Part shown: positions 1 through 8,222 of the stretch, one piece after another
How the letters are laid out: each line of letters opens with the position of its first letter
How positions within the stretch are numbered: the first letter of the stretch is position 1
Source: Ga0077527 sp964606765
GTDB lineage: Bacteria; Pseudomonadota; Gammaproteobacteria; Burkholderiales; SG8-41
DNA length: 8,222 nucleotides
Assembly: GCA_964606765.1 (NCBI GenBank)
Contig: CAZSIR010000133.1
Span: 1 to 8,222, forward strand
Reading direction: 5' to 3'
Notes under the pieces: model-generated
The model's input: the letters and a program-made list of their open reading frames with translations, nothing else
What the model was told of the DNA's origin: nothing
Database searches by the model: none
Position numbers and translations under genes: made by a program

Positions 1-2087
1 TCCAGCCATTTGCCGGCGGGCGTGCCCGGCTTGATCTTGGTCGACGGGCTGATGTGGTCGGTGGTGATGGAGTCGCCGAGGATCGCCAGCGCGCGCGCGC
101 CCTTGATGTCGTCGATTTTGTCCAGGCTGCGGGTGACGCCTTCGAAAAACGGCGGTTCCTTGATGAAGGTGGACTTGGCGTCCCATTCATAGACCGCACC
201 CTTGATCGTGGGGATGGCTTCCCACAGCTTCTTGTTGCCGGACATGTCGCCGTACTCGCGGCGGAAGTTGTCCGCGTTGGAGGCGAACTTGAGCAGCGCG
301 GCGACTTCGGCGTCGGTGGGCCACAGGTCTTTCAGGTAGACCGGCTTGCCGTCGCGGTCCTTGCCCAGCGGATCCTTGGTCAGATCGGTGCGTACGGTGC
401 CGGCCAGCGCATAGGCCACCACCAGCGCGGGGCTGGCGAGGTAATTGGCGCGCAGGTTGGCGTGGACGCGGGCTTCGAAATTGCGGTTGCCGGACAGCAC
501 GGCGCAGGTCACCAGGTCTTTCGACACCACGGCTTCCTCGATCTTGGCGTCCAGCGGACCGGCGGCGCCCATGCAGGTGGTGCAGCCGTAGGCGACAACG
601 CCGAAGCCGAGTTTTTCCAGCGAGGGCAGCAGGCCGGCATCGCGCAGATAGGCGGTGACGACCTTGGAGCCGGGGGCGAGAGAGGTTTTGATGCGCGGAT
701 GCGGCATCAGTCCCTTGTCCACTGCGCGTTTCGCCAGCAGTCCGGCGGCAATCAGCAGCGCCGGGTTGGAAGTGTTGGTGCAGGAGGTGATGGAGGCGAT
801 CAGCACATCGCCGTGGCCGACGTCAAAATCGTGGCCGGTCGGTTCGCGGCGGTTGAGATCGGCGGCGGGACGCGCGTAACCGTTCTTGTCGGCAGGCGCG
901 GAGAACAGCATGTCGAAATTGCGGCCGAGCTCGGGCAGGCTGACGCGGTCCTGCGGGCGTTTCGGGCCGGACAGGCTGGGCACGATGCTGTCCAGATCGA
1001 GCTCGATGACCTGGGTGTAGTCGATCTCGCCTTTTTTCGGCATGCCGAACATGCCCTGCGCCTTGAAATAGGCTTCGATGGCAGCGACCTGTTCCGGATC
1101 GCGGCCGGTGGTGCGGAAGTAATCGACGGTTTTTTCATCGACCGGGAAATAACCCATGGTCGCGCCGTATTCCGGCGCCATGTTGGCCACCGTGCAGCGG
1201 TCTGCCGCGGTCAGCGCCGCAGCGCCGGGGCCGAAGTATTCGACAAATTTTCCGACGACCTTGGTCTTGCGCATCAGCTCGGTGACGGTCAGCGCGAGAT
1301 CGGTGGCGGTGACGCCTTCGCGCAGCTTGCCGGTCATATGGCAACCGACGACGTCGGGCGTCAGGAAGGCATTGGGCTGGCCCAGCATGCCGGCTTCGGC
1401 TTCAATGCCGCCCACGCCCCAGGCCACGACGCCGATGCCGTTGACCATCGTGGTGTGCGAATCGGTGCCGAATACGGTGTCCGGAAACCACACGCCGTCT
1501 TTTTCCCAGACGCCGCGTGACAGGTACTCCATGTTGATCTGGTGGATGATGCCGTTGCCGGGCGGCACCACGCGCACGGTCTTGAATGCACCCTGCGCCC
1601 ATTTGACGAAGCTGTAACGCTCGGCATTGCGCTTGAATTCGATTTCCTGGTTGCGCTGCACGGCGTCCGGCGTGTTGTAGACGTCGATTTCCACCGAGTG
1701 GTCAACCACCACGTCGACCGGCACCAGCGGTTCGATGTTGCCGGGCGGCATGCCCAGGCGTTCCGCGGCGGCGCGCATCGCGGAGAGGTCGTTCAGCGTG
1801 CCGAAGCCGATCAGATCCTGCAGCACGATGCGCACGACGATGAACGGAATTTCGGAAGTGCGCTTGCCCTGGGCCTCCCAGGTGGCGAGGGCCTTCACGT
1901 GCTCTTCGGTCACGCGTTTGCCGTCGCAGTGGCGCACCAGTGCTTCCAGCACGACGCGGATTGAGCGCGGCAGGCGGGAAATCTTGCCGAGGCCTGCCGC
2001 TTCGAGGGCGGCCAGGCTGTGGTATTTGCCGGTTTTTCCGGGGGAAGGGGTGAATTCCTTCAGGGTTTTAAAGGTATCGGTAGCCAT
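1..2087 (-). CDS. acnA: AcnA-type aconitate hydratase, second tandem copy (3' end cut by window edge)
   Basis: This is a [4Fe-4S] aconitase of the AcnA/IRP1 type, a cytoplasmic enzyme interconverting citrate, cis-aconitate and isocitrate. 695 codons are visible, and about 200 C-terminal residues (most of the swivel domain with the catalytic serine) lie beyond position 1. Translation gives an AcnA-style N-terminus, DHS at residues 129-131, GTDSHTT at 207-213, and SCTNTSNP with Cys436. YGCTTCMG supplies Cys502 and Cys505, so all three cluster ligands are present. GNRNFE follows, and then TTDHISP with Asp677 and His678. The ATG start aligns with the start of the upstream paralogue, and AAAGG (2097-2101) lies 9 bases ahead as a modest ribosome site. 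It begins 66 bases after the first aconitase with no visible promoter, so co-transcription is likely. Differences from copy one near the active site include Ile181 for Cys and Phe206 for Val. By linkage to prpC and prpD it may hydrate 2-methyl-cis-aconitate (inference). It is not AcnD, whose N-terminus differs. Confidence 0.93.
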   Translation of the reverse strand, partial: MATDTFKTLKEFTPSPGKTGKYHSLAALEAAGLGKISRLPRSIRVVLEALVRHCDGKRVTEEHVKALATWEAQGKRTSEIPFIVVRIVLQDLIGFGTLNDLSAMRAAAERLGMPPGNIEPLVPVDVVVDHSVEIDVYNTPDAVQRNQEIEFKRNAERYSFVKWAQGAFKTVRVVPPGNGIIHQINMEYLSRGVWEKDGVWFPDTVFGTDSHTTMVNGIGVVAWGVGGIEAEAGMLGQPNAFLTPDVVGCHMTGKLREGVTATDLALTVTELMRKTKVVGKFVEYFGPGAAALTAADRCTVANMAPEYGATMGYFPVDEKTVDYFRTTGRDPEQVAAIEAYFKAQGMFGMPKKGEIDYTQVIELDLDSIVPSLSGPKRPQDRVSLPELGRNFDMLFSAPADKNGYARPAADLNRREPTGHDFDVGHGDVLIASITSCTNTSNPALLIAAGLLAKRAVDKGLMPHPRIKTSLAPGSKVVTAYLRDAGLLPSLEKLGFGVVAYGCTTCMGAAGPLDAKIEEAVVSKDLVTCAVLSGNRNFEARVHANLRANYLASPALVVAYALAGTVRTDLTKDPLGKDRDGKPVYLKDLWPTDAEVAALLKFASNADNFRREYGDMSGNKKLWEAIPTIKGAVYEWDAKSTFIKEPPFFEGVTRSLDKIDDIKGARALAILGDSITTDHISPSTKIKPGTPAGKWL

Positions 2088-2117
2088 TGGGGTTTGCCTT
2101 TGTTCGGTTTGTGGCGA

Positions 2118-2145
2118 CCGCCGGCGCGTTTGAGCGCACCGGCGG
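2118..2145 (-). other. GC-rich bulged hairpin between the two aconitase genes
   Basis: In the 66-base gap between the aconitases the minus-strand RNA can fold with outer arms CCGCCG and CGGCGG. A two-base bulge (GU) sits on the 5' side, then a four-base-pair GCGC/GCGC upper stem and a six-base loop UCAAAC. A 7+3 base-pair register is equally possible. No U-tract follows, so it does not look like an intrinsic terminator. It may stabilise or separate the two messages, or bind a regulator. The fold was made by eye, and GC-rich DNA forms such stems by chance fairly often. Confidence 0.5.
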
Positions 2146-2153
2146 AGGCGATA

Positions 2154-4841
<2,688 letters not shown>

Positions 4842-4848
4842 GCGGATG

Positions 4849-4854
4849 CTCCTT
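4849..4854 (-). promoter_or_regulatory. Strong Shine-Dalgarno site that fixes the GTG start of the first aconitase
   Basis: The minus strand reads AAGGAG here, 7 bases before GTG at 4841-4839. This good match to the anti-Shine-Dalgarno sequence at near-ideal spacing supports the non-ATG start. Confidence 0.85.
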
Positions 4855-4873
4855 GAAAGTGGGTGCCTGTAGA

Positions 4874-4899
4874 GGTGCCGAAAAGGGGGCGCCGAAAAG
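4874..4899 (-). repeat. Two 12-base direct repeats with 14-base period in the aconitase leader
   Basis: On the plus strand, GGTGCCGAAAAG (4874-4885) and GGCGCCGAAAAG (4888-4899) differ at one base and are two bases apart. They lie between the predicted -10 box and the start of the first aconitase, beginning at about the expected transcription start. Possible roles are a regulator site or a leader RNA element; neither is shown. A chance local duplication is also possible. Confidence 0.6.
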
Positions 4900-4905
4900 C
4901 CCTAA

Positions 4906-4934
4906 ATTATAGAGCCTTGCCGGGCAGGAATAAA
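4906..4934 (-). promoter_or_regulatory. Candidate sigma-70 promoter for the aconitase pair
   Basis: The minus strand has a perfect TATAAT at 4911-4906. With a 17-base spacer the -35 position reads TTTATT (4934-4929), a poor match to TTGACA, so an activator may be needed. The predicted start is near 4899, giving a leader of about 58 bases before the GTG. The spacer contains an imperfect palindrome (4915-4928, five of seven pairs) that could be an operator. The gap of 131 bases, the largest in the window, fits a transcription unit boundary here. Confidence 0.6.
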
Positions 4935-4939
4935 TCAGT

Positions 4940-4966
4940 ATGGCGCGCGGCGGCAGCGTTCGCCAT
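4940..4966 (-). terminator. Hairpin just after the thioredoxin-like gene, possible weak terminator
   Basis: Starting 7 bases after the stop codon at 4973, the minus strand folds as ATGGCG, bulge AA, CGC, seven-base loop, GCG, CGCCAT: nine base pairs in total. What follows is ACTGATTTATTCC, which is T-rich but not a clean U-tract, so termination would be weak or factor-assisted. Its place between a stop codon and the next promoter supports a 3'-end role. Confidence 0.4.
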
Positions 4967-4972
4967 GCGGAA

Positions 4973-5527
4973 TCAGCCGCTTTTTTTCAGATACAGCTGC
5001 CGGTGCTCGGCAAAAGTGCGGGCCTTGTAGGCGCCGCTGGCCACAAACTCCGCCAGCAGCTTGAATTCCTCAATATCGCGCACGGCGCCGGTAATCCGCA
5101 CCACCTCGGTGCCGTTGAGGTCATGAAAGGCAAAAGTCGGCGTTGCACGCACTTTGGCCGCGGCAGCAAAGGCTTTTTCGCGGATTTCACGCCCCCCGAA
5201 GTCCTTCAGCGGCACCGCGCCGTGGATGTCTACGGTGAAGCTGACAAAGTGTTTGCGGTAGAGCGCCTGCACATCGACGCGGTTCAGCACATGCTGTTTC
5301 ATGTAGAGGCAGGCGGGGCATCCTTCCTGTTCGTACATCAGCAGCACGGCTTTTTTGCCCTCAGCCCGGGCCTCGGCCAGTTCCGCCTGGAGATCCCCGG
5401 TATTGGCCTCGAAGAAATGCGTCATCGCATTGCGCGTCTCGGCTGCAACCGAGGGCCATGCGATGGCCAGCGCCAGTACCGGCACCAGGCGCCGTAAAGC
5501 CTTACAGAAATTATTCAATAAAATCAA
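4973..5527 (-). CDS. Secreted thioredoxin-fold protein with CPAC motif
   Basis: About 184 residues. The N-terminus has a basic patch (KALRR), a hydrophobic run (LVPVLALAIAW) and a likely signal-peptidase site after PSVAA (residue 29), so the mature protein should be periplasmic. It has a thioredoxin-like active site, CPAC at 70-73, preceded by a beta strand (AVLLMYEQ), and a cis-proline motif TPTF at 129-132. This is the layout of single-domain thiol-disulfide proteins of the SoxW/thioredoxin-2-like kind. Likely roles are disulfide reduction, thiol transfer or cytochrome/metalloprotein maturation; the substrate is unknown. No ATG lies ahead of the signal peptide. I chose TTG at 5527, with GAGAAG 12 bases upstream, but TTG at 5518 (181 aa) is almost as good. 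It starts 16 bases after prpD's stop, which suggests co-transcription. The function call is to the fold only. Confidence 0.85.
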   Translation of the reverse strand: MILLNNFCKALRRLVPVLALAIAWPSVAAETRNAMTHFFEANTGDLQAELAEARAEGKKAVLLMYEQEGCPACLYMKQHVLNRVDVQALYRKHFVSFTVDIHGAVPLKDFGGREIREKAFAAAAKVRATPTFAFHDLNGTEVVRITGAVRDIEEFKLLAEFVASGAYKARTFAEHRQLYLKKSG

Positions 5528-5543
5528 ATACTTAATAAACTTC

Positions 5544-6986
5544 TCAGATGACGAACATGTCGACGAATGCATGCACCGGGGTTGCCTCCAGTTTTTTCTG
5601 GTCGCGGCACAGCGCTTCGATGGCGGCGCGCTGTTTTTCCGGGAAGCGGCGCGCGAGATTGGTGCGGAACTTGGCTTCCAGCAGCGGTACGCCTTCCTTG
5701 CGCCGGCGGCGGTGGCCGACGGGGTATTCAACCGTGACCTTGGCGGTTTTACTGCCGTCCTTGAAAAACACCTGGATGGCGTTGGCGATCGAGCGTTTCT
5801 GCGGATCGAGGTAGTCCTTGCTCCACGGTTTGTGTTCGACGCATTCCATCTTGTCGCGCAGCGCGTCGACGCGCGGGTCATGGGCGACCTCGTCCTCGTA
5901 ATCCGTTGCCGTCAGATTGCCCTTGATCAGGCCGATCGCCGACATGTACTGGATGCAGTGGTCGCGGTCGGCCGGATTGTTCAGCGGACCCTTCTTGTCG
6001 ATGATGCGGATCGCCGATTCGTGGGTGGTGATGACGATTTTCTTGATGTCCTTGAGGCGATCCTTCACCTGCGGGTGCAGTTGCACTGCGCATTCCACCG
6101 CGGTCTGGGCGTGGAATTCCGCCGGGAAGGAAATCTTGAACAGCACGTTTTCCATCACGTACGAGCCGTAGCTGCGGGTGAATTTGAAGGTTTTGCCCTT
6201 GAACAGCACGTCGTAGAAACCCCAGCCCTTGGCCGACAGGCCGGAGGGATAACCCATTTCACCTTTGGCCGCCATCAGTGCCAGGCGCACCGCGCGGCTG
6301 GTGGCGTCACCGGCGGCCCAGGATTTGCGTGAACCGGTGTTCGGCGCGTGGCGGTAGGTGCGCAGCGACTGGCCGTCGATCCATGCATTGGATACCGCGT
6401 TGATGGTTTCGTCGCGGCTCAGGCCCATCAAGCTCGACACCACGGCCGTGGAGGCAACCTTGACCAGCAGCACATGGTCAAGGCCGACGCGGTTGAAACT
6501 GTTTTCCAGCGCAATCACGCCCTGGATTTCGTGGGCCTTGATCATGCCGGTCAGCACATCGCGCATGGTCAGCGGCTTGTTGCCGGCCGCCACCGCCTGG
6601 CGCGACAGGTAATCGGCCATGGCGAGGATGCCGCCGAGGTTGTCGGAAGGATGGCCCCATTCCGCGGCGAGCCAGGTGTCGTTGAAGTCGAGCCAGCGGA
6701 TCATGCAGCCGATGTTGAACGCGGCCATCACCGGATCGAGCTGGAACGAGGTGCCCGGCACTTTCGCGCCGTTGGCCAAGGTCGCGCCCGGCACCACCGG
6801 TCCCATCAGTTTGGTGCAGGCGGGGTAAGACAGGGCTTCGAAGCCGCAACCCAGGGTGTCCATCAGGCACAGTCGGGCGGTGTTGTAAGCCTCTGCACTG
6901 TCGATCTTCGCCTGGCCGGCGTAATCGGCGATGTCAGTGATGACCTTGTCGGGTTTGGGGCGGACGTTGGAGATGTGGGAAGACAT
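5544..6986 (-). CDS. prpD: 2-Methylcitrate dehydratase PrpD
   Basis: Cytoplasmic, cluster-free MmgE/PrpD-family enzyme that dehydrates 2-methylcitrate to 2-methyl-cis-aconitate in propionate breakdown. The 480 residues compare with 483 in E. coli PrpD, and long stretches agree with it. Examples are LLDTLGCG-like (40-48), FQLDPVMAAFNIG (81-93), WLAAEWGHPSDNLGG (105-119), NSFNRVGLDHVLLVKVAST (162-180), RKSWAAGDATSRAVRLA (220-236), KKGPLNNPADRDHCIQYM (331-348), and a C-terminus in MFVI where E. coli has LYVI. The ATG at 6986 is chosen because the protein then begins like E. coli PrpD (M-S-x-x-I-x-N-x-R-P). A TTG at 7052 would add 22 unrelated residues and overlap the lipoprotein gene. GAGAA, 7 bases upstream, is a partial ribosome site. 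It sits 46 bases after the lipoprotein gene and downstream of prpC, consistent with one prp operon. An aconitase must complete the next hydration. Confidence 0.97.
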   Translation of the reverse strand: MSSHISNVRPKPDKVITDIADYAGQAKIDSAEAYNTARLCLMDTLGCGFEALSYPACTKLMGPVVPGATLANGAKVPGTSFQLDPVMAAFNIGCMIRWLDFNDTWLAAEWGHPSDNLGGILAMADYLSRQAVAAGNKPLTMRDVLTGMIKAHEIQGVIALENSFNRVGLDHVLLVKVASTAVVSSLMGLSRDETINAVSNAWIDGQSLRTYRHAPNTGSRKSWAAGDATSRAVRLALMAAKGEMGYPSGLSAKGWGFYDVLFKGKTFKFTRSYGSYVMENVLFKISFPAEFHAQTAVECAVQLHPQVKDRLKDIKKIVITTHESAIRIIDKKGPLNNPADRDHCIQYMSAIGLIKGNLTATDYEDEVAHDPRVDALRDKMECVEHKPWSKDYLDPQKRSIANAIQVFFKDGSKTAKVTVEYPVGHRRRRKEGVPLLEAKFRTNLARRFPEKQRAAIEALCRDQKKLEATPVHAFVDMFVI

Positions 6987-7032
6987 GGCGGGTTTCTCAG
7001 TCGGCGAATGATGGGTGTTGATGTGATGGTTT

Positions 7033-7467
7033 TTACTTCGGGGCCACGGCAAGCTGGGACTCCATTACACCGGCTTGCCCGGTTTTTTCGTCGACCAGGT
7101 GCAATTCGGCGCGACCACGCATCAGCCCCATTTTGATTTCCTGCCAGACGTAATGGTTTTTCCCTGCGACCGCAGTAATGTCGAGCGTGAAATTATTCTC
7201 GGCGCCGGAAGTCAGTCGATATTTGCCGGGTGCAAGTTCGGCATACAGATAGGTTTTGGGCCCGGTCTGGCCCAGGACCTGGTCATCAAGCATGACCAGC
7301 ATGGTCAGCGCGGCACCAAAAATTTCATTACGGTAAACGTAAAGCCCGGCCTTGTCTTTGGGCGGGTTAAACGATTTCAGTTTTGCATCCATTTCCGGAT
7401 CGCCCATTTGCACCGTGGCGCAACCCGTCATTAACAAAAGGCAAAGTGCGGCAAGGATTTTTTTCAT
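7033..7467 (-). CDS. Small DUF2846-type lipoprotein
   Basis: 144 residues with a lipoprotein signal: MKK, a hydrophobic run, then LMTGC with the lipid-modified cysteine at 16. The residue after it is alanine, which by the usual Lol rule favours the outer membrane. The mature part (about 37-135) has the look of DUF2846: GLYVYRNEIFG, a short beta-rich core with LGQTGPKTYLYAEL and APGKYRLTS, then HYVWQEIKMGLMRGRAELH. The function of this family is not known to me. The ATG has GGGGGA four bases upstream. It lies 63 bases after prpC and 46 bases before prpD on the same strand, so it is probably in the same transcript. There is no evident metabolic link. Its base composition (roughly 52% GC by counting sample lines) is lower than that of prpD (about 62-67%), which suggests later insertion. 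Confidence 0.85.
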   Translation of the reverse strand: MKKILAALCLLLMTGCATVQMGDPEMDAKLKSFNPPKDKAGLYVYRNEIFGAALTMLVMLDDQVLGQTGPKTYLYAELAPGKYRLTSGAENNFTLDITAVAGKNHYVWQEIKMGLMRGRAELHLVDEKTGQAGVMESQLAVAPK

Positions 7468-7530
7468 GATTTCCCCCGTGTTGAAATGAAAACGACCGGC
7501 CTTTTTGATGGTTTGCCGGGTTGATGCCTG

Positions 7531-8222
7531 CTATTTCTTTTTTGAGCTGCCGCGCTGCGCCAGCGGAACGAACTTGCGGTTTTCCGGGCCGGTGTAGACG
7601 GCGGTCGGACGGATGATCTTGTTGTCGATGCGCTGTTCTATGACGTGGGCCGACCAGCCGCTGGTGCGCGAGATGATGAACAGCGGCGTGAACATCGGCG
7701 TCGGCACCCCCATGCGGTGGTAGGACACCGCCGAGTACCAGTCGAGGTTCGCGAACATCTTTTTCTCGCGCATCATCACGGCCTCGATGCGCTCGGCGAC
7801 CTCGAACATTTTCAGGTCCCCGGCTTCCTTCGACAGTTTGCGCGCCACTTCCTTGATGATCTTGTTGCGCGGGTCGGCGATGGTGTAGACCGGGTGGCCG
7901 AAACCGATCACCACTTCCTTGTTGGCAATGCGGGTGACGATGTCGCTTTCCGCGGCATCCGCGGTGTCGTAGCGGTTCATCACCTCGAAGCCCACTTCGT
8001 TGGCGCCGCCGTGCTTGGGGCCGCGCAGCGCGCCGATGCCGCCGGTGATCGCGGAGTAAATATCCGAGCCGGTGCCGGCGATGACGCGGCAGGTGAAGGT
8101 GGAGGCGTTGTATTCGTGTTCGGCGTAGAGGTTCAGCGAGGTGTGCATCGCACGCACCCAGGACTCGGAGGCAGGCTTGCCGTGCAGCAGGTGCAGGAAG
8201 TGGCCGCCGATGGAGTCGTCGT
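7531..8222 (-). CDS. prpC: 2-Methylcitrate synthase PrpC (5' end cut by window edge)
   Basis: Citrate-synthase-family enzyme joining propionyl-CoA and oxaloacetate to give 2-methylcitrate, the first committed step of the methylcitrate cycle. 229 C-terminal residues are visible out of an expected 380-390; the reading frame is open to the right edge, so the true start lies outside. Family catalytic positions can be seen. LYAEHEYNAST holds the first histidine (35 of the fragment), and GPKHGGANE the second (70). GFGHPVYTIADPR holds the third (109), and NLDWYSAVSY the aspartate (160) that acts as the base. Segments such as TGSDIYSAI, VVIGFGHPVYTIADPR and DNKIIRP match E. coli PrpC closely, which favours methylcitrate over plain citrate synthase. 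The tail adds a basic GSSKKK end before TAG. prpB and a prpR-type regulator would be expected further right. Confidence 0.95.
   Translation of the reverse strand, partial: DDSIGGHFLHLLHGKPASESWVRAMHTSLNLYAEHEYNASTFTCRVIAGTGSDIYSAITGGIGALRGPKHGGANEVGFEVMNRYDTADAAESDIVTRIANKEVVIGFGHPVYTIADPRNKIIKEVARKLSKEAGDLKMFEVAERIEAVMMREKKMFANLDWYSAVSYHRMGVPTPMFTPLFIISRTSGWSAHVIEQRIDNKIIRPTAVYTGPENRKFVPLAQRGSSKKK

Noticed and set aside
88..101. GCGC dinucleotide run
   Set aside because: It lies inside the aconitase coding frame and encodes ordinary residues (G-A-R-A-L-A); it is simple codon bias, not a functional repeat.
54..1520. 488-residue open frame on the plus strand
   Set aside because: It lies wholly antisense to the second aconitase, whose minus-strand frame carries all family motifs. 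Its composition (rich in G, H, R, A, V) is typical of a shadow frame in GC-rich DNA.
1..2087. Second aconitase as AcnD (2-methylcitrate dehydratase of the AcnD/PrpF type)
   Set aside because: Its N-terminus (GKTGKYHSLAALE, RLPRSIRVVLE) and overall alignment follow AcnA and the neighbouring copy, not the AcnD N-terminus, and no prpF is seen in the window.
5528..5881. Extension of the thioredoxin-like frame into prpD
   Set aside because: The upstream part is an out-of-frame shadow of prpD; the signal peptide marks the true N-terminus near 5527 or 5518.
6987..7052. Longer PrpD start at TTG 7052
   Set aside because: The 22 added residues do not resemble PrpD, they overlap the lipoprotein gene, and the ATG at 6986 gives the normal family N-terminus.
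7496..7519. Inverted repeat CCGGC/GCCGG after prpC as a terminator
   Set aside because: The stem is only five base pairs with a 14-base loop, and what follows (TCGTTTTC) is a poor U-tract. It is not strong enough to call.

Overview
The window (8,222 bases, GC-rich at roughly 60%) reads as a Betaproteobacteria-like chromosomal segment. This rests on the close resemblance of the proteins to proteobacterial PrpC, PrpD and AcnA families and on the gene mix; the genus cannot be named from the sequence alone. All six genes lie on the minus strand, so they read from high to low coordinates: prpC (cut by the right edge), a small DUF2846-type lipoprotein, prpD, a secreted thioredoxin-fold protein, a complete AcnA-type aconitase, and a second AcnA-type aconitase (cut by the left edge).

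Part 1 of the locus (8222 to about 4940) is a methylcitrate-cycle block. PrpC condenses propionyl-CoA with oxaloacetate to 2-methylcitrate, and PrpD dehydrates that to 2-methyl-cis-aconitate. Two envelope genes are threaded through it: a lipoprotein between prpC and prpD with visibly lower GC, and a periplasmic thioredoxin-like protein 16 bases after prpD. A GC-rich hairpin follows the thioredoxin gene.

Part 2 (about 4934 to 1) is an aconitase block. A perfect TATAAT box, with only a weak -35, sits ahead of the first aconitase, so it probably has its own promoter. The second aconitase follows after 66 bases with no visible promoter and is probably co-transcribed. The two copies are roughly two-thirds identical over their first 250 residues, and both keep the three iron-sulfur cysteines. 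No acnD or prpF, the usual alternative to prpD, is seen here. The missing hydration step (2-methyl-cis-aconitate to 2-methylisocitrate) is therefore likely done by one of these aconitases. Division of labour between a TCA-cycle copy and a propionate copy is a reasonable inference, not a demonstrated fact.

No RNA genes, mobile elements, CRISPR arrays or phage genes are seen. No intergenic gap exceeds about 131 bases. I found no clearly new multi-gene system. The most interesting points are the tandem aconitases, the structured RNA candidate between them, and the foreign-looking lipoprotein inside the prp cluster.
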